This document shows, piece by piece, positions 48,986 through 57,932 of a stretch of 64,000 nucleotides of DNA. The stretch comes from Pigmentiphaga aceris (GTDB lineage: Bacteria; Pseudomonadota; Gammaproteobacteria; Burkholderiales; Burkholderiaceae_B). How positions within the stretch are numbered: position 1 is the stretch's first letter; every line of letters starts with the position of its first letter. The notes under the pieces are model-generated. The model was not told the DNA's origin. It saw only the letters and a list, made by a program, of their open reading frames with translations, and made no database searches. The position numbers were made by a program, and so were the translations under genes. The stretch is taken from assembly GCF_008119665.1 (NCBI RefSeq), contig NZ_CP043046.1:2852001-2916000 (forward strand). The letters run 5' to 3'.

Positions 48986-50404
48986 TCAATATCCAAAAAT
49001 CGCCTTGGTTTCCAGGTATTCATCGAATCCGAACACGCCCCATTCGCGTCCGTTCCCGGATTGTTTGTAGCCTCCGAATGGCGCACTTGCGCTCGATTTG
49101 CTGCCGTTGATATGAACCATGCCGGTTCTCAATCGGCGGGCGACTGAGCGTGCGCGATCAACGTTTGCTGAGCTTACATAGCCCGACAATCCATAGACGC
49201 TGTCATTCGCAATCGCCACGGCCTGGTCTTCCGTGTCGTAGGGAATGATGGCCAGCACCGGGCCGAACACTTCTTCGCGCGCGATCGTCATGCTGGGGTC
49301 GACGTCGGCAAAGATAGTCGGCTGGACGAAGTAGCCAGCGTCGATGCCTGCTGGTCGGCCGGGGCCGCCGATCACGACGCGGCTGCCTTCAGCAATCGCC
49401 TGTTCGATCAAGTGCTGCACGCGGGCAAATTGCGCGGCGTTGGCAACCGGGCCGATGACGGTGGCGGGATTGCTGTCGTCGTATCCAAGTTCCTGCGCAA
49501 CGGACACGGCAATCTCAATGGCTTGTTCCTGCAATACCCGTGGAACCAGCATGCGTGTCGGGGCATTGCACGATTGCCCGGTGTTGCGCATGCAGCCCAG
49601 CACGCCTTGGCGCACGGCGTTTTCCAGATCTGCGTCGTGCAGCAAAATGTTGGCAGACTTGCCGCCCAGTTCCTGGGACACACGTTTGACGGTGTCGGCG
49701 GCGGCTTTGGCCACGGCTACGCCCGCTCGCGTCGAGCCGGTAAACGAGACCATGTCGATGTCTGGATGGCTTGCCAGCGCTGCGCCTACGGTGGGGCCGT
49801 CACCGTTCACCAGATTGAACACGCCCTTGGGCACACCAGCCTCATGCAGAATGTCGGCAAAAATCATGGCTGACAATGGCGAGCGTTCGCTGGGTTTCAG
49901 CACCATGGTGCATCCCACCGCGAGTGCCGGGCCAACTTTGCAGGTCAGCTGGTTCAGTGGCCAATTCCACGGTGTGATCAACCCGCATACGCCGATGGGT
50001 TCGCGGGCGATCAGCGCTGTGCCCAGCATGCGGTCGAAGGGGTAATCCTGAAGAACCTTCAGCGCTTCGGTCAGGTGGCGCAAGCCGGCTGGTACGTGGG
50101 CGTTCTTTGCCCAGGATGCTGGCGCGCCCATTTCATGCTGGACGGCGTCCACGAGTTCGTCGCTTCGGCGTTGGTACGCACTGATAATTGCCTGAAGCAG
50201 ATCCAGTCGATCTTGCACCGACATCTCTGCATAGCCGGCAAATGCCGCTTTCGCGGCAGCGACGGCACGGTTCACATCGCTATCGTTGCCCATGGCGATG
50301 CGGCCGACGACTTGTTCGTTGCGTGGGTCGATGACGTCTTCAGTGACGAGCTTGTCGGGTGCCACCCAGGCACCGTCGATATAGAAATTCAGTAGGTCTG
50401 TCAT
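48986..50404 (-). CDS. Aldehyde dehydrogenase, NAD(P)-dependent
   Basis: The product has 472 residues from ATG 50404. Catalytic Cys279 is in GQSCNAPTR and Glu245 in QELGGKSANILL. The cofactor motif FTGSTRAGVAVA is present, with ITPWNWPLNQLTCKVGPALAVGC and the C-terminal PFGGYKQSGNGREWG. All conserved residues are intact. It is the last gene of the minus-strand operon, 17 bases after the aminotransferase, and should oxidise the semialdehyde formed by transamination. A longer frame upstream overlaps the aminotransferase and was rejected. Confidence 0.95.
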   Translation of the reverse strand: MTDLLNFYIDGAWVAPDKLVTEDVIDPRNEQVVGRIAMGNDSDVNRAVAAAKAAFAGYAEMSVQDRLDLLQAIISAYQRRSDELVDAVQHEMGAPASWAKNAHVPAGLRHLTEALKVLQDYPFDRMLGTALIAREPIGVCGLITPWNWPLNQLTCKVGPALAVGCTMVLKPSERSPLSAMIFADILHEAGVPKGVFNLVNGDGPTVGAALASHPDIDMVSFTGSTRAGVAVAKAAADTVKRVSQELGGKSANILLHDADLENAVRQGVLGCMRNTGQSCNAPTRMLVPRVLQEQAIEIAVSVAQELGYDDSNPATVIGPVANAAQFARVQHLIEQAIAEGSRVVIGGPGRPAGIDAGYFVQPTIFADVDPSMTIAREEVFGPVLAIIPYDTEDQAVAIANDSVYGLSGYVSSANVDRARSVARRLRTGMVHINGSKSSASAPFGGYKQSGNGREWGVFGFDEYLETKAIFGY

Positions 50405-50421
50405 CGGGGGCCTGGGTCCGG

Positions 50422-51753
50422 TCAAAGGGTGTTGAGCAGGGCGTCCTGCAAGGTCTCGAACACTTGCGCAATCTGTGCGTTGGTGATGACCAGGGGCGGG
50501 GAGATGACGATCACGTCTCCCGACGCGCGCACCAGCACGCCATGATCGAAGCACCACGCGGCAACCTCGGCACCACGGGCACCGGCCGCATCCGGTCGCG
50601 GTGCAAGTTCCACGGCACACAACAGGCCGATGGCGCGTGCATCCACGACATGCTTGACCCCTTGCAGCGCCAGCGCCGCCGCTTGCCATTCAAGGGCGGC
50701 TGCCGCTGCCTGTTCGTTGATGCCAAGTTCCTGGTGCAGCTGGATGGTTGCCAACCCGGCCGCGCACGCCAGCGGGTGGGCCGAGTAGGTGTAGCCGTGC
50801 ATCAGTTCCGGGACATTTTCCGGGCCGCGCATGAAGGCTTCGTGCACGGCGCTGCTGACGATGACGCCGCCCATGGGCACGGCTCCGTTGGTGAGCCCTT
50901 TGGCGGTGGTCATCAGGTCTGGCGTGACACCGAATGCTTGTGCCGCGAAACTTGCGCCAACTCGACCAAACCCGGTGATGACTTCGTCAAAGATCAGCAA
51001 CACGCCGTGACGTGTGCAGATGTCGCGCAGCTTTTGTAGGTATCCATGTGGCGGCGGATACACGCCACCTGAACCAGTTACGGGTTCGACAATGACGGCA
51101 GCCACGGTGCTGGGATCTTGCACATCAAGCAATTGGGAAAGCGCGTCGGCGTAGTGCGCACCCTGTTGCGGCTGGCCGGCCGAGAAACGCATGCTGGCGT
51201 CATAAGGCAGCGGCAGGTGCGACACCTCGCCCAGCAGCGGACCGAAGTCGCGTTTCTGGCGTCCCAGCCCAGACACCGACAGTCCGCCAAACCCCATGCC
51301 GTGATAGCCCTTGGCCCGCCCAATGAACTTGGTACGACGGCTGTCGCCACGAGCCTGATGGTAGGCACGCGCGATTTTCAGCGCGGTATCCACGGCTTCG
51401 GAACCCGAGTTGGTGAAAAACACCTGTTCCATGCCGGCCGGGGCAATGTCGATCAGGCGTTCGGCCATCTCGATGGCCTGCGGGTGGCTCATCTTGAAGG
51501 ACGAGACGAAGTCGAGGCGTCCGGCGGCTTCGCGGATGGCTTCAACGATCTTGGGCTGGTTATGGCCGGCGTTGACGCACCACAGGCCCGCCATGGCGTC
51601 CAGAATGCGGCTTCCGTCGGTGGTGGTGTAGTACATGCCGTCGGCGCTGGCAAACATCATGGCTTGTTTGCGGAACTGGCGCATGGGCGTAAACGGCGCC
51701 CAAAAGGCCGCTGGCGATGCCTCGGCTGCGTGCTCGGTCGATACGGAATTCAT
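50422..51753 (-). CDS. Class III PLP-dependent aminotransferase (omega-amino acid type)
   Basis: The product has 443 residues; ATG 51753 follows AAGGAA. The PLP-binding Lys285 lies in TTAKGLTNGAVPMGG and Asp256 in IFDEVITGFGR, with the phosphate loop NSGSEAVDTALK and the YHGMGFGG segment. The N-terminal FWAPFTPMRQFRKQ is typical of omega-amino acid:pyruvate (beta-alanine) aminotransferases. It converts a terminal amine to an aldehyde using pyruvate or a related acceptor. It lies between the ABC ATPase gene and the aldehyde dehydrogenase gene, forming the middle step of the inferred pathway. Confidence 0.95.
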   Translation of the reverse strand: MNSVSTEHAAEASPAAFWAPFTPMRQFRKQAMMFASADGMYYTTTDGSRILDAMAGLWCVNAGHNQPKIVEAIREAAGRLDFVSSFKMSHPQAIEMAERLIDIAPAGMEQVFFTNSGSEAVDTALKIARAYHQARGDSRRTKFIGRAKGYHGMGFGGLSVSGLGRQKRDFGPLLGEVSHLPLPYDASMRFSAGQPQQGAHYADALSQLLDVQDPSTVAAVIVEPVTGSGGVYPPPHGYLQKLRDICTRHGVLLIFDEVITGFGRVGASFAAQAFGVTPDLMTTAKGLTNGAVPMGGVIVSSAVHEAFMRGPENVPELMHGYTYSAHPLACAAGLATIQLHQELGINEQAAAAALEWQAAALALQGVKHVVDARAIGLLCAVELAPRPDAAGARGAEVAAWCFDHGVLVRASGDVIVISPPLVITNAQIAQVFETLQDALLNTL

Positions 51754-51773
51754 AGTCGTTCCTTGAATGATGT

Positions 51774-53420
51774 TCAGGCGGCCTGGCTCAGGGCCGGGCG
51801 CAGGCGGTAACCGCCGTCGGGCAGGCGTTCCAGCGGGCTGGCTGCGGCGAGCAGCTTGCGGGTATAGGGGTGCTGGGGGTGATCGAAGATCTGGTCGCGC
51901 GGACCGATTTCCACGATGTGCCCCTGGTTCATCACCGCTACGCGGTGCGCGATTCTTTCCACTGCCGCCAGGTCGTGCGAGATGAACAGGCACGCAAAGC
52001 CGTATTGCTTCTGCAGGCGCTCGAACAGTTCCAGAATCTGTTTCTGAATGGTCATGTCCAACGCCGATATAGGTTCATCGGCAATCACCAGGCGCGGACG
52101 CCTGACCAAGGCCCGGCCAATCGCCACCCGCTGGCGCTGACCACCGGAAAGCTGGTGAGGGAAGCGATCTGCAAAGTGGGCGGCAAGGCCCACATCGACC
52201 AGGGTGTCAGACACCCGCGCAGCCCGAGCCGCCGCATTCATGTCCGGCTCGTGTCGAAGCGGTTCGGCCAGTATGTCGCCCACCTTCATGCGCGGATTCA
52301 AGGACGAGTACGGGTCCTGGAAGATCATCTGGCATTGCAGACGATGCACCCGGTTTCCGGCTTTCAGAATGTCTAGGCCTTGAAAGCTGATCTCACCCGC
52401 GCACGGGTTCACCAAGCCCACGACGGCTCTGCCAAGCGTCGTTTTGCCAGAGCCGCTGCCGCCCACCAATGCCAGCGTTTCGCCGGGCGCGATGCTCAGA
52501 TCCACGTCGTGAACGACGCGGTTCGGCTTGCTGCGCCGGAAGAAGGCGCGCGGGCCGGGATGCTCGATGCTGACGCCTGTGACGTCCAACAAGGGCCGGG
52601 CGTGCTCAGGCAATGCAGCCAGTGCACCCCGGCGTGGCAGGGCGTCCAGCAACTGGCGGGTGTACTCGGCCTTGGGAGACAGCAGAATGTCTTGCGTGCG
52701 GCCTTGCTCTACTGCTTTGCCGTTGCGCATCACGATCACTTTGTTCGCGTATCGCGCCACCAGCGACAGGTCGTGACTGATGAACAGTATGGCCGTGCCT
52801 TGCTCACGGGTAAGTTCCAGCATCAGCTCGATCACATCCAGCTGTGCCAGACAGTCCAGCGCTGTGGTCGGCTCGTCGGCAATCAACAGGGCAGGGCTCA
52901 GCAGCATTACCGAGGCAAGCATGATGCGTTGGCGCATGCCACCCGAGAATTGATGCGGATACGAGGCCAGGCAGCGTTCGGCGTCCTTGATGCCAATGCG
53001 TTGCAGCATGGTCAGGCAACGCTGCCGTATGTCGTTGGCGTTGAGCTTGGTGTGCAAGGCCAGCGCTTCGCTCATCTGCCGGCCAATGGTCAAGGCCGGG
53101 TTGAGCGACACCATGGGTTCTTGGAACACCATGCCGATGTGCGCGCCACGCACTCGGCGCATTGCTTTGGCATCTGACGCATCAAGCCTTGCGCCCTGAA
53201 AGGTGATGCTGCCTGCGCAGACCTGCATGGGGGCCGGCAGCAGTCCGATGGCTGAGCGCGCAGCCATGGTCTTGCCGCTGCCGGATTCACCCACCAGGGC
53301 AACGATTTCACCGGCAGCCATGGTGAAGGACAGGTCGTCCACGGCCAGGGGGCCGTCCACGCCTGCGCGAATCTGCAGGTTTTCTACGGTCAGCAGGTTG
53401 GCTGGGGTTGCCATGCTCAT
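51774..53420 (-). CDS. Fused dipeptide-type ABC ATPase (DppD-DppF-like)
   Basis: The 548-residue protein has two nucleotide-binding domains. The first has P-loop GESGSGKT (44-51), FSGGMRQRIMLASVMLLSP and ADEPTTALD. The second (from about residue 285) has GGSGSGKTTLGR, LSGGQRQRVAIGRALVRRP and ADEPISALD. Both are complete, with Walker A/B and signature. Each half ends with the peptide-transporter C-terminal extension (HPYTRKLL, EYTRQLLDALP). It energises the two permeases encoded upstream; the stop/start overlap with the DppC-like gene indicates coupling. GsiA-like two-domain ATPases are common in this class. Confidence 0.95.
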   Translation of the reverse strand: MSMATPANLLTVENLQIRAGVDGPLAVDDLSFTMAAGEIVALVGESGSGKTMAARSAIGLLPAPMQVCAGSITFQGARLDASDAKAMRRVRGAHIGMVFQEPMVSLNPALTIGRQMSEALALHTKLNANDIRQRCLTMLQRIGIKDAERCLASYPHQFSGGMRQRIMLASVMLLSPALLIADEPTTALDCLAQLDVIELMLELTREQGTAILFISHDLSLVARYANKVIVMRNGKAVEQGRTQDILLSPKAEYTRQLLDALPRRGALAALPEHARPLLDVTGVSIEHPGPRAFFRRSKPNRVVHDVDLSIAPGETLALVGGSGSGKTTLGRAVVGLVNPCAGEISFQGLDILKAGNRVHRLQCQMIFQDPYSSLNPRMKVGDILAEPLRHEPDMNAAARAARVSDTLVDVGLAAHFADRFPHQLSGGQRQRVAIGRALVRRPRLVIADEPISALDMTIQKQILELFERLQKQYGFACLFISHDLAAVERIAHRVAVMNQGHIVEIGPRDQIFDHPQHPYTRKLLAAASPLERLPDGGYRLRPALSQAA

Positions 53421-54292
53421 TTCCTCATCCGAGGGTCCAGACGATCACGCAGCGCATCGCCGAACAAATTGATAGCCAACAAGGTCAAGCTGATGAACAG
53501 GCCCGGGAACAAGCCCAGCCATGCCGCGGTTTCGATGTGGGGGCGGCTTGCGGCCAGCATGCTGCCCCAGGTGGCGGCCGGGGGCGGCACGCCCAGGCCC
53601 AGGAAGCTCAGTGCGCTTTCCGACAGCAAGGCCCAGCCGAACATGCTGGTGGCCAGCACGCACAGCGGTGCCAGACAGTTGGGCGCAATGTGGCGGAACA
53701 TGGTGTAGAACTCGGAATTGCCGATGACCCGAGAGGCCTCGATGAATTCCAGCTCGCGCAGCGACAGCACGCTGCCGCGCACCACCCGCACAACCGAAGG
53801 CGTGTAGGCCGCGCCCAGGGCCAGCACGATGCCGTATTGGCTTGCGCCGATCACGGCCATGATGCCCAGCGCCAGCAAGATGCCCGGGAAGGCCAGCAGG
53901 GCGTCGTTGACCATCATCAGCACGCGGTCGGTCCAGCCGCGCAGGTAGCCTGCCATCATGCCGATGATGCTGCCTGCAATCACGGCCACCGTGACCGACA
54001 GCAGGCTGACCCACAAGCTGGTGCTGGCCCCCATCATCAGACGGCTGAGCGCATCTCGGCCGAACTCGTCGGTGCCCAGCCAGTGGGCAGCGCCAGGCGG
54101 CTGAAAGCGCGCCAGCAGATTGAGTTTCAGCGGGTCGTATGGGGTCCAGACCGCGCCCAGCAAGGCCATGAAAATCAGGCCGGCCAGCAGGCCGCCGCCA
54201 ATCAGGGCATTCAGCGGCGGGCTGCGCCAGGCAGTGCGCAAGGGCGGGGCCGCCACGACCGTCGCCGGGTTGGTGGAGAGCTCCGTGCTCAT
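53417..54292 (-). CDS. Dipeptide-type ABC permease (DppC-like)
   Basis: The 291-residue protein has six membrane segments, the EAA-like coupling loop (REFIEASRVIGNS-type, here LELEFIEASRVIGNSEFYTMFRHIAPN in shortened form) and the family start WTPYDPLKLNLLARFQPPGAAHWLGTDEFGRD. It overlaps both neighbours by four bases. It forms the channel with the DppB-like protein. Substrate specificity is set by the binding protein of the operon. Confidence 0.93.
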   Translation of the reverse strand: MSTELSTNPATVVAAPPLRTAWRSPPLNALIGGGLLAGLIFMALLGAVWTPYDPLKLNLLARFQPPGAAHWLGTDEFGRDALSRLMMGASTSLWVSLLSVTVAVIAGSIIGMMAGYLRGWTDRVLMMVNDALLAFPGILLALGIMAVIGASQYGIVLALGAAYTPSVVRVVRGSVLSLRELEFIEASRVIGNSEFYTMFRHIAPNCLAPLCVLATSMFGWALLSESALSFLGLGVPPPAATWGSMLAASRPHIETAAWLGLFPGLFISLTLLAINLFGDALRDRLDPRMRK

Positions 54293-55230
54293 AGTTTCAC
54301 CCTGGGATCGAATATCGGATACAGCAGGTCGACAAGCAGGTTGACGACCACGTAGATGAAGGTAATCAGCAGCAGGCAGCCTTGAAGCACCGGATAGTCA
54401 CGCGCAAAGATCGCGTCGACCATCAGCCTGCCGACGCCGGGCAAGGTGAAGACGGTTTCCAGTACTGCGATGCCACCCAGCAGGTTGCCCAGGATCAGTC
54501 CCACCAGTGTCCACGTCGGGGCAAAGGCGTTGCGCAGGGCATGGCGCCACAGCACAGCTGCCTCCGACAAGCCCTTGGCGCGGGCATGTGCGATGTATTC
54601 CAGGCGCAGCACTTCAATCGTGCTGGCGCGCGCCATGCGAGCGATAGACCCGAATTCGACCAAGGTCAGGGTGACAATCGGCAGCATCACGTAGGTCAGC
54701 GCCTTGAGCGGGCTTTCACCGAAACTGACGTAGCCCACCACCGGCAACCAGCCCAGCTTGATACCGAAGGCATATAACAGCAGCAGACCCAGCCAGAAGC
54801 TTGGAATCGACAGCATCAGCGTGGCCACGGCAACCAGGCCCAGGTCCATGGCGCTGTTCTGCTTCCACGCGGCCAGCAAGCCGACCGGAACCGCCAGCAA
54901 GGTAGCCAGCGCCACGGCCACCAGCACGATGGTGGCGCTGACACTGAAGCGATCCAGAATCAGCGGCAGTACGGGCTGGCGGGTGGTGATCGAATGGCCC
55001 AGGTCGCCGCCCAGCACCGCTTTCATCCAGACAAAGTACTGGGTAGGTACCGAGTGATCCAGGCCCAGGGACTGGCGCATGTCCGCCAGGCTTTGCGCGT
55101 CTGCCATGTCGCCCAGCATCAGCAGCGCCGGGTCGCCGGGGATGAAGCGGATCAGCGCGAACACCATGATCGAGATCAGCAGGAATGTCGGGACTGCCAT
55201 TCCCAACCGTTGCGTGATGAATCTGAACAT
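54289..55230 (-). CDS. Dipeptide-type ABC permease (DppB-like)
   Basis: The 313-residue protein starts MFRFITQRLGMAVPTFLLISIMVFALIRFIPGDPA, the hallmark of DppB/OppB permeases. Six helices follow, with the coupling loop ARAKGLSEAAVLWRHALRNA and the C-terminal RVKL after LLVDLLYPIFDP. It is positioned ten bases after the binding-protein gene and overlaps the DppC-like gene. Confidence 0.94.
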   Translation of the reverse strand: MFRFITQRLGMAVPTFLLISIMVFALIRFIPGDPALLMLGDMADAQSLADMRQSLGLDHSVPTQYFVWMKAVLGGDLGHSITTRQPVLPLILDRFSVSATIVLVAVALATLLAVPVGLLAAWKQNSAMDLGLVAVATLMLSIPSFWLGLLLLYAFGIKLGWLPVVGYVSFGESPLKALTYVMLPIVTLTLVEFGSIARMARASTIEVLRLEYIAHARAKGLSEAAVLWRHALRNAFAPTWTLVGLILGNLLGGIAVLETVFTLPGVGRLMVDAIFARDYPVLQGCLLLITFIYVVVNLLVDLLYPIFDPRVKL

Positions 55231-55239
55231 CTGCCAGGC

Positions 55240-56829
55240 CTACTTGGATGCGTCGGCGATCGACACGCCCCAGAGGCGGGGCTTGGCGATGGGCCAGGAG
55301 CGGTAGCCGTCCAGCCTGTCGCGCAGTGCGGCGATGTTGGTGCCGTTGTAAAGCACGATCATCGGCACATCTTCGATCATCATGGTGTGCAACTGGTCGA
55401 GGATTGCTTGTCGTTTGGCGGGGTCGGATTCTTGCATCGCCTGGCGCATCAGGGTGACAGCAGCCGGGTTGTCCCAGACCTTGCGCGTCTCCTTGGCCTT
55501 GTCGCCCAGGATCGATTCGAAGCTCAGCGCGGCATCGAATCGCGGCGAGTACGAGAACGCCATCGTCTGGTAGTTGCCGCTTTGATAGCGTTCAAGCTGG
55601 GTGCCCCATTCCAGGGTTTCCAGTTCGATCTTCATGCCGATCGATTCCGCCATGGCCTGACTGAGCACGCCCATGTCGAACATCTGCGGGTAGCGCTTGT
55701 TGACGATCATCTTGATCGGCTGGCCCTTGTAGCCGGCTTCACGCAGCAGACGACGGGCTTCGTCGATGTTCGGCTTGTAGCCTTGGCTGGCGACTTGCTT
55801 GTAGTACGGGCTGGTATTGGGGATGGCCGAATTGTTGGCCTTGGACAGCCCGTTCGACAGCACAGCCACCATCTGCGTGTAATCAAGCGCCAGTGCCAGC
55901 GCACGGCGGATGCGCACGTCTTTCAACAGTGGGTCGCGTGTCTGGAACAGCAGACCGTTGATGGTCATGACCTGGCTCGTCTGCACTTTCAGGCCTGCTA
56001 CGCGTTGCAGCTCGGCTGCATCGGTGCCCGTCACGTCGGGCAGCAGGTCGATGCCGCGCGACAGCAGTGCGGCCTTGGCAGACGCGTTGTCCGGCACGAT
56101 GAGGAAGCGAACCTTGTCGACCTTGGCCAGCTTGTTGCCGGTATAGCCATCGGGGCCAGCTTCAGAGCGCGGCGTGTAGTCCTTGAAGCGGTCCAGTTCG
56201 ATGTACTGGCCTCGCTTCCAATCGCCCAGGGTGAACGGGCCGGTGCCGATGGGCGCTTTCCAGCTGCCGTCGGCCGCCAGGGAATCGGCGTGGTAGATGC
56301 CGCTGCCACCACAGTCGGCGCGTGCCATCGACGCGGTGAACAAGCTGTTGGGCTGGTCCAGCCGGAACACGACGGTGTTGGGGCTGGGCGTGTCGATGCC
56401 CAGAATTTTGGCAATGCCGCGGCCATCGAAGTCCGACAAGCATCGCCACTGGGTTTTTGGGTCCAGATAGCGCTGCCAGGTCCATTTCACGTCGGCCGAC
56501 TTCAGGGTCTTGCCATTCTGGAACTTCACGCCGTCACGCAGGGTGAAGGTGTAGCTCAAGCCATCTGCGGACACGTCCACCTTCTGCGCCAACATGGGAC
56601 CGATGCTGGCGTCTTCCCGATACGCCACCAGGCCTTCAACCAGGTGCATGACCAGCGCATCGGAATTTTCTTCCCGGTTCACACCGGGTTCCGTGCTGCG
56701 AATGTCGCCGTTGATGCCGACTTTGATGGTCTGCAGGTCCGCTGCATGGGCGGCTGGCAAGCCAAGCGCGATCATGGAAAACGAGATGGAAACCGAACAA
56801 GACAGCGCTTTTTTGACGTAGCTGTTCAC
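55240..56829 (-). CDS. ABC transporter substrate-binding protein, family 5 (peptide/nickel type)
   Basis: The product has 529 residues from GTG 56829, with GAGGAG just upstream, and begins with a signal peptide (VKKALSCSVSISFSMIALGLPAAHA|AD). SBP_bac_5 features are LVMHLVEGLVAYREDASIGPMLAQKVDVSADGLSYTFTLRDGVKFQNGKTLKSADV, RRALALALDYTQMVAVLSNGL, and a final YNGTNIAALRDRLDGYRSWP. It binds the substrate of the whole operon in the periplasm. The ligand cannot be named; downstream enzymes suggest an ester or amide of an omega-amino compound. Confidence 0.93.
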   Translation of the reverse strand: MNSYVKKALSCSVSISFSMIALGLPAAHAADLQTIKVGINGDIRSTEPGVNREENSDALVMHLVEGLVAYREDASIGPMLAQKVDVSADGLSYTFTLRDGVKFQNGKTLKSADVKWTWQRYLDPKTQWRCLSDFDGRGIAKILGIDTPSPNTVVFRLDQPNSLFTASMARADCGGSGIYHADSLAADGSWKAPIGTGPFTLGDWKRGQYIELDRFKDYTPRSEAGPDGYTGNKLAKVDKVRFLIVPDNASAKAALLSRGIDLLPDVTGTDAAELQRVAGLKVQTSQVMTINGLLFQTRDPLLKDVRIRRALALALDYTQMVAVLSNGLSKANNSAIPNTSPYYKQVASQGYKPNIDEARRLLREAGYKGQPIKMIVNKRYPQMFDMGVLSQAMAESIGMKIELETLEWGTQLERYQSGNYQTMAFSYSPRFDAALSFESILGDKAKETRKVWDNPAAVTLMRQAMQESDPAKRQAILDQLHTMMIEDVPMIVLYNGTNIAALRDRLDGYRSWPIAKPRLWGVSIADASK

Positions 56830-56906
56830 GGGAGGGTGTCTCCTCGAAGAAGGTGTTCTTGGAATTTTGGGTTGGTCGTGTGGGCTGGCCGTGTTGGCCG
56901 TGTGCG

Positions 56907-57830
56907 TCAACGCGCGGCGCGACGTTTTTCCTGCAGCACTTTCGCAAAGAAGTCTTGCGCGGCTGGCATGGTCTTGATGCCCATGTGCGGCACATTCGGC
57001 AGCAGATCGAAGCTGACCTTCACACCTGCGGCCTCGAAACTGGTCTTCAGACTGGCAAGGCGTTCCGGGCGGGTGCGACCGGCGTCATTGGCACCGGGCA
57101 TATAGTGTTTGCCGCCCACGCGGTGGGTGATTTCCCAGGTTTCCAGGTCGGCGTCGCCGACGACCATGTGCACCGGCACCTTGCGCAGGGCTTCGTGGTC
57201 GATGGCCTTGCCGAACTTTGCCTCGACATCGCGTACGCCAACCCACCAGTCCTTGTCGGCATCCAGCAAGGTGACCGATCCCGGTGCGCCGATCGATGCT
57301 GCCCATAGTTTTTCCGGGTGCAGATAGCAAAAACGGTGTGTGAACTGCCCGCCGCCCGAATAACCGAACAGCGCAAACGTATCGAAGTTGCGTTGATAAC
57401 GGGCACCCACGTTGGCGACCATATCCAGCAGTACCTGGTCATAGCGAATATCGCCCTCGATCAACTGCTTGTAGCCGTCGCCATTGTTATCGCCCAGCAC
57501 ACCCACCGGAAACAGCGGCGACAGAATCACACAGTCATTCCAGCGGCCGAATTCTGCGAAGCCATTGCGATAGATTTCCATGGCACGGGTAGAACCGTGC
57601 AAGGACACCACCAGGTCAATCTGCCTGTTCGGGTCTTCAATGCCTTCCGGAACATAAAGCGTGTAGGCAAAGCGGCTGTCCTGCGGGTGCGAATAGACCG
57701 TGGTAATGCCCAAGTGGTAGATGTTCTTGGCAGCGCGGGTTGCGATGGCGTCAGCATCTTTTTGTTCAAGGTCGGTCGGCTTGGTCGTCATGTTCTCGTC
57801 ACCAGATTCGGATAGGTCTGGAGTATTCAT
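56907..57830 (-). CDS. Alpha/beta hydrolase (esterase/PHB-depolymerase-like)
   Basis: The 307-residue protein has Ser158 in GYSGGGQFTHRF, an oxyanion region VVSLHGSTRAME and a histidine in NVPHMG near residue 285. There is no signal peptide, so the reaction is cytoplasmic after import. It is the first gene of the seven-gene operon, 77 bases before the binding-protein gene and divergent from a LysR. It may release an amino alcohol or amino acid from the imported compound, which the aminotransferase and aldehyde dehydrogenase then oxidise. The start at 57830 could be shifted to ATG 57791. Confidence 0.9.
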   Translation of the reverse strand: MNTPDLSESGDENMTTKPTDLEQKDADAIATRAAKNIYHLGITTVYSHPQDSRFAYTLYVPEGIEDPNRQIDLVVSLHGSTRAMEIYRNGFAEFGRWNDCVILSPLFPVGVLGDNNGDGYKQLIEGDIRYDQVLLDMVANVGARYQRNFDTFALFGYSGGGQFTHRFCYLHPEKLWAASIGAPGSVTLLDADKDWWVGVRDVEAKFGKAIDHEALRKVPVHMVVGDADLETWEITHRVGGKHYMPGANDAGRTRPERLASLKTSFEAAGVKVSFDLLPNVPHMGIKTMPAAQDFFAKVLQEKRRAAR

Positions 57831-57871
57831 GATGCCAAAAAGAAATAAAAACTAAATTAATTTTAGGCTGA

Positions 57872-57888
57872 GTAAAGAATTTCTTTAC
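57872..57888. promoter_or_regulatory. LysR operator palindrome for the seven-gene operon
   Basis: GTAAAGAA-T-TTCTTTAC has perfect eight-base arms around one central base. It lies in the 102-base AT-rich gap between the hydrolase gene and the divergent LysR gene, 42 bases from one start and 45 from the other. Confidence 0.75.
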
Positions 57889-57932
57889 ACTGGGTTGACG
57901 CCTTCATCCGACGCCTTCATCCGACCTCGCCA

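Noticed and set aside
54994..57105. A 703-codon open frame on the plus strand opposite the Dpp genes
   Set aside because: It lies antisense to clearly recognisable binding protein, permease and hydrolase genes, has a low-complexity His/Gln/Arg composition typical of antisense of GC-rich coding DNA, and shows no ribosome site or family motif.
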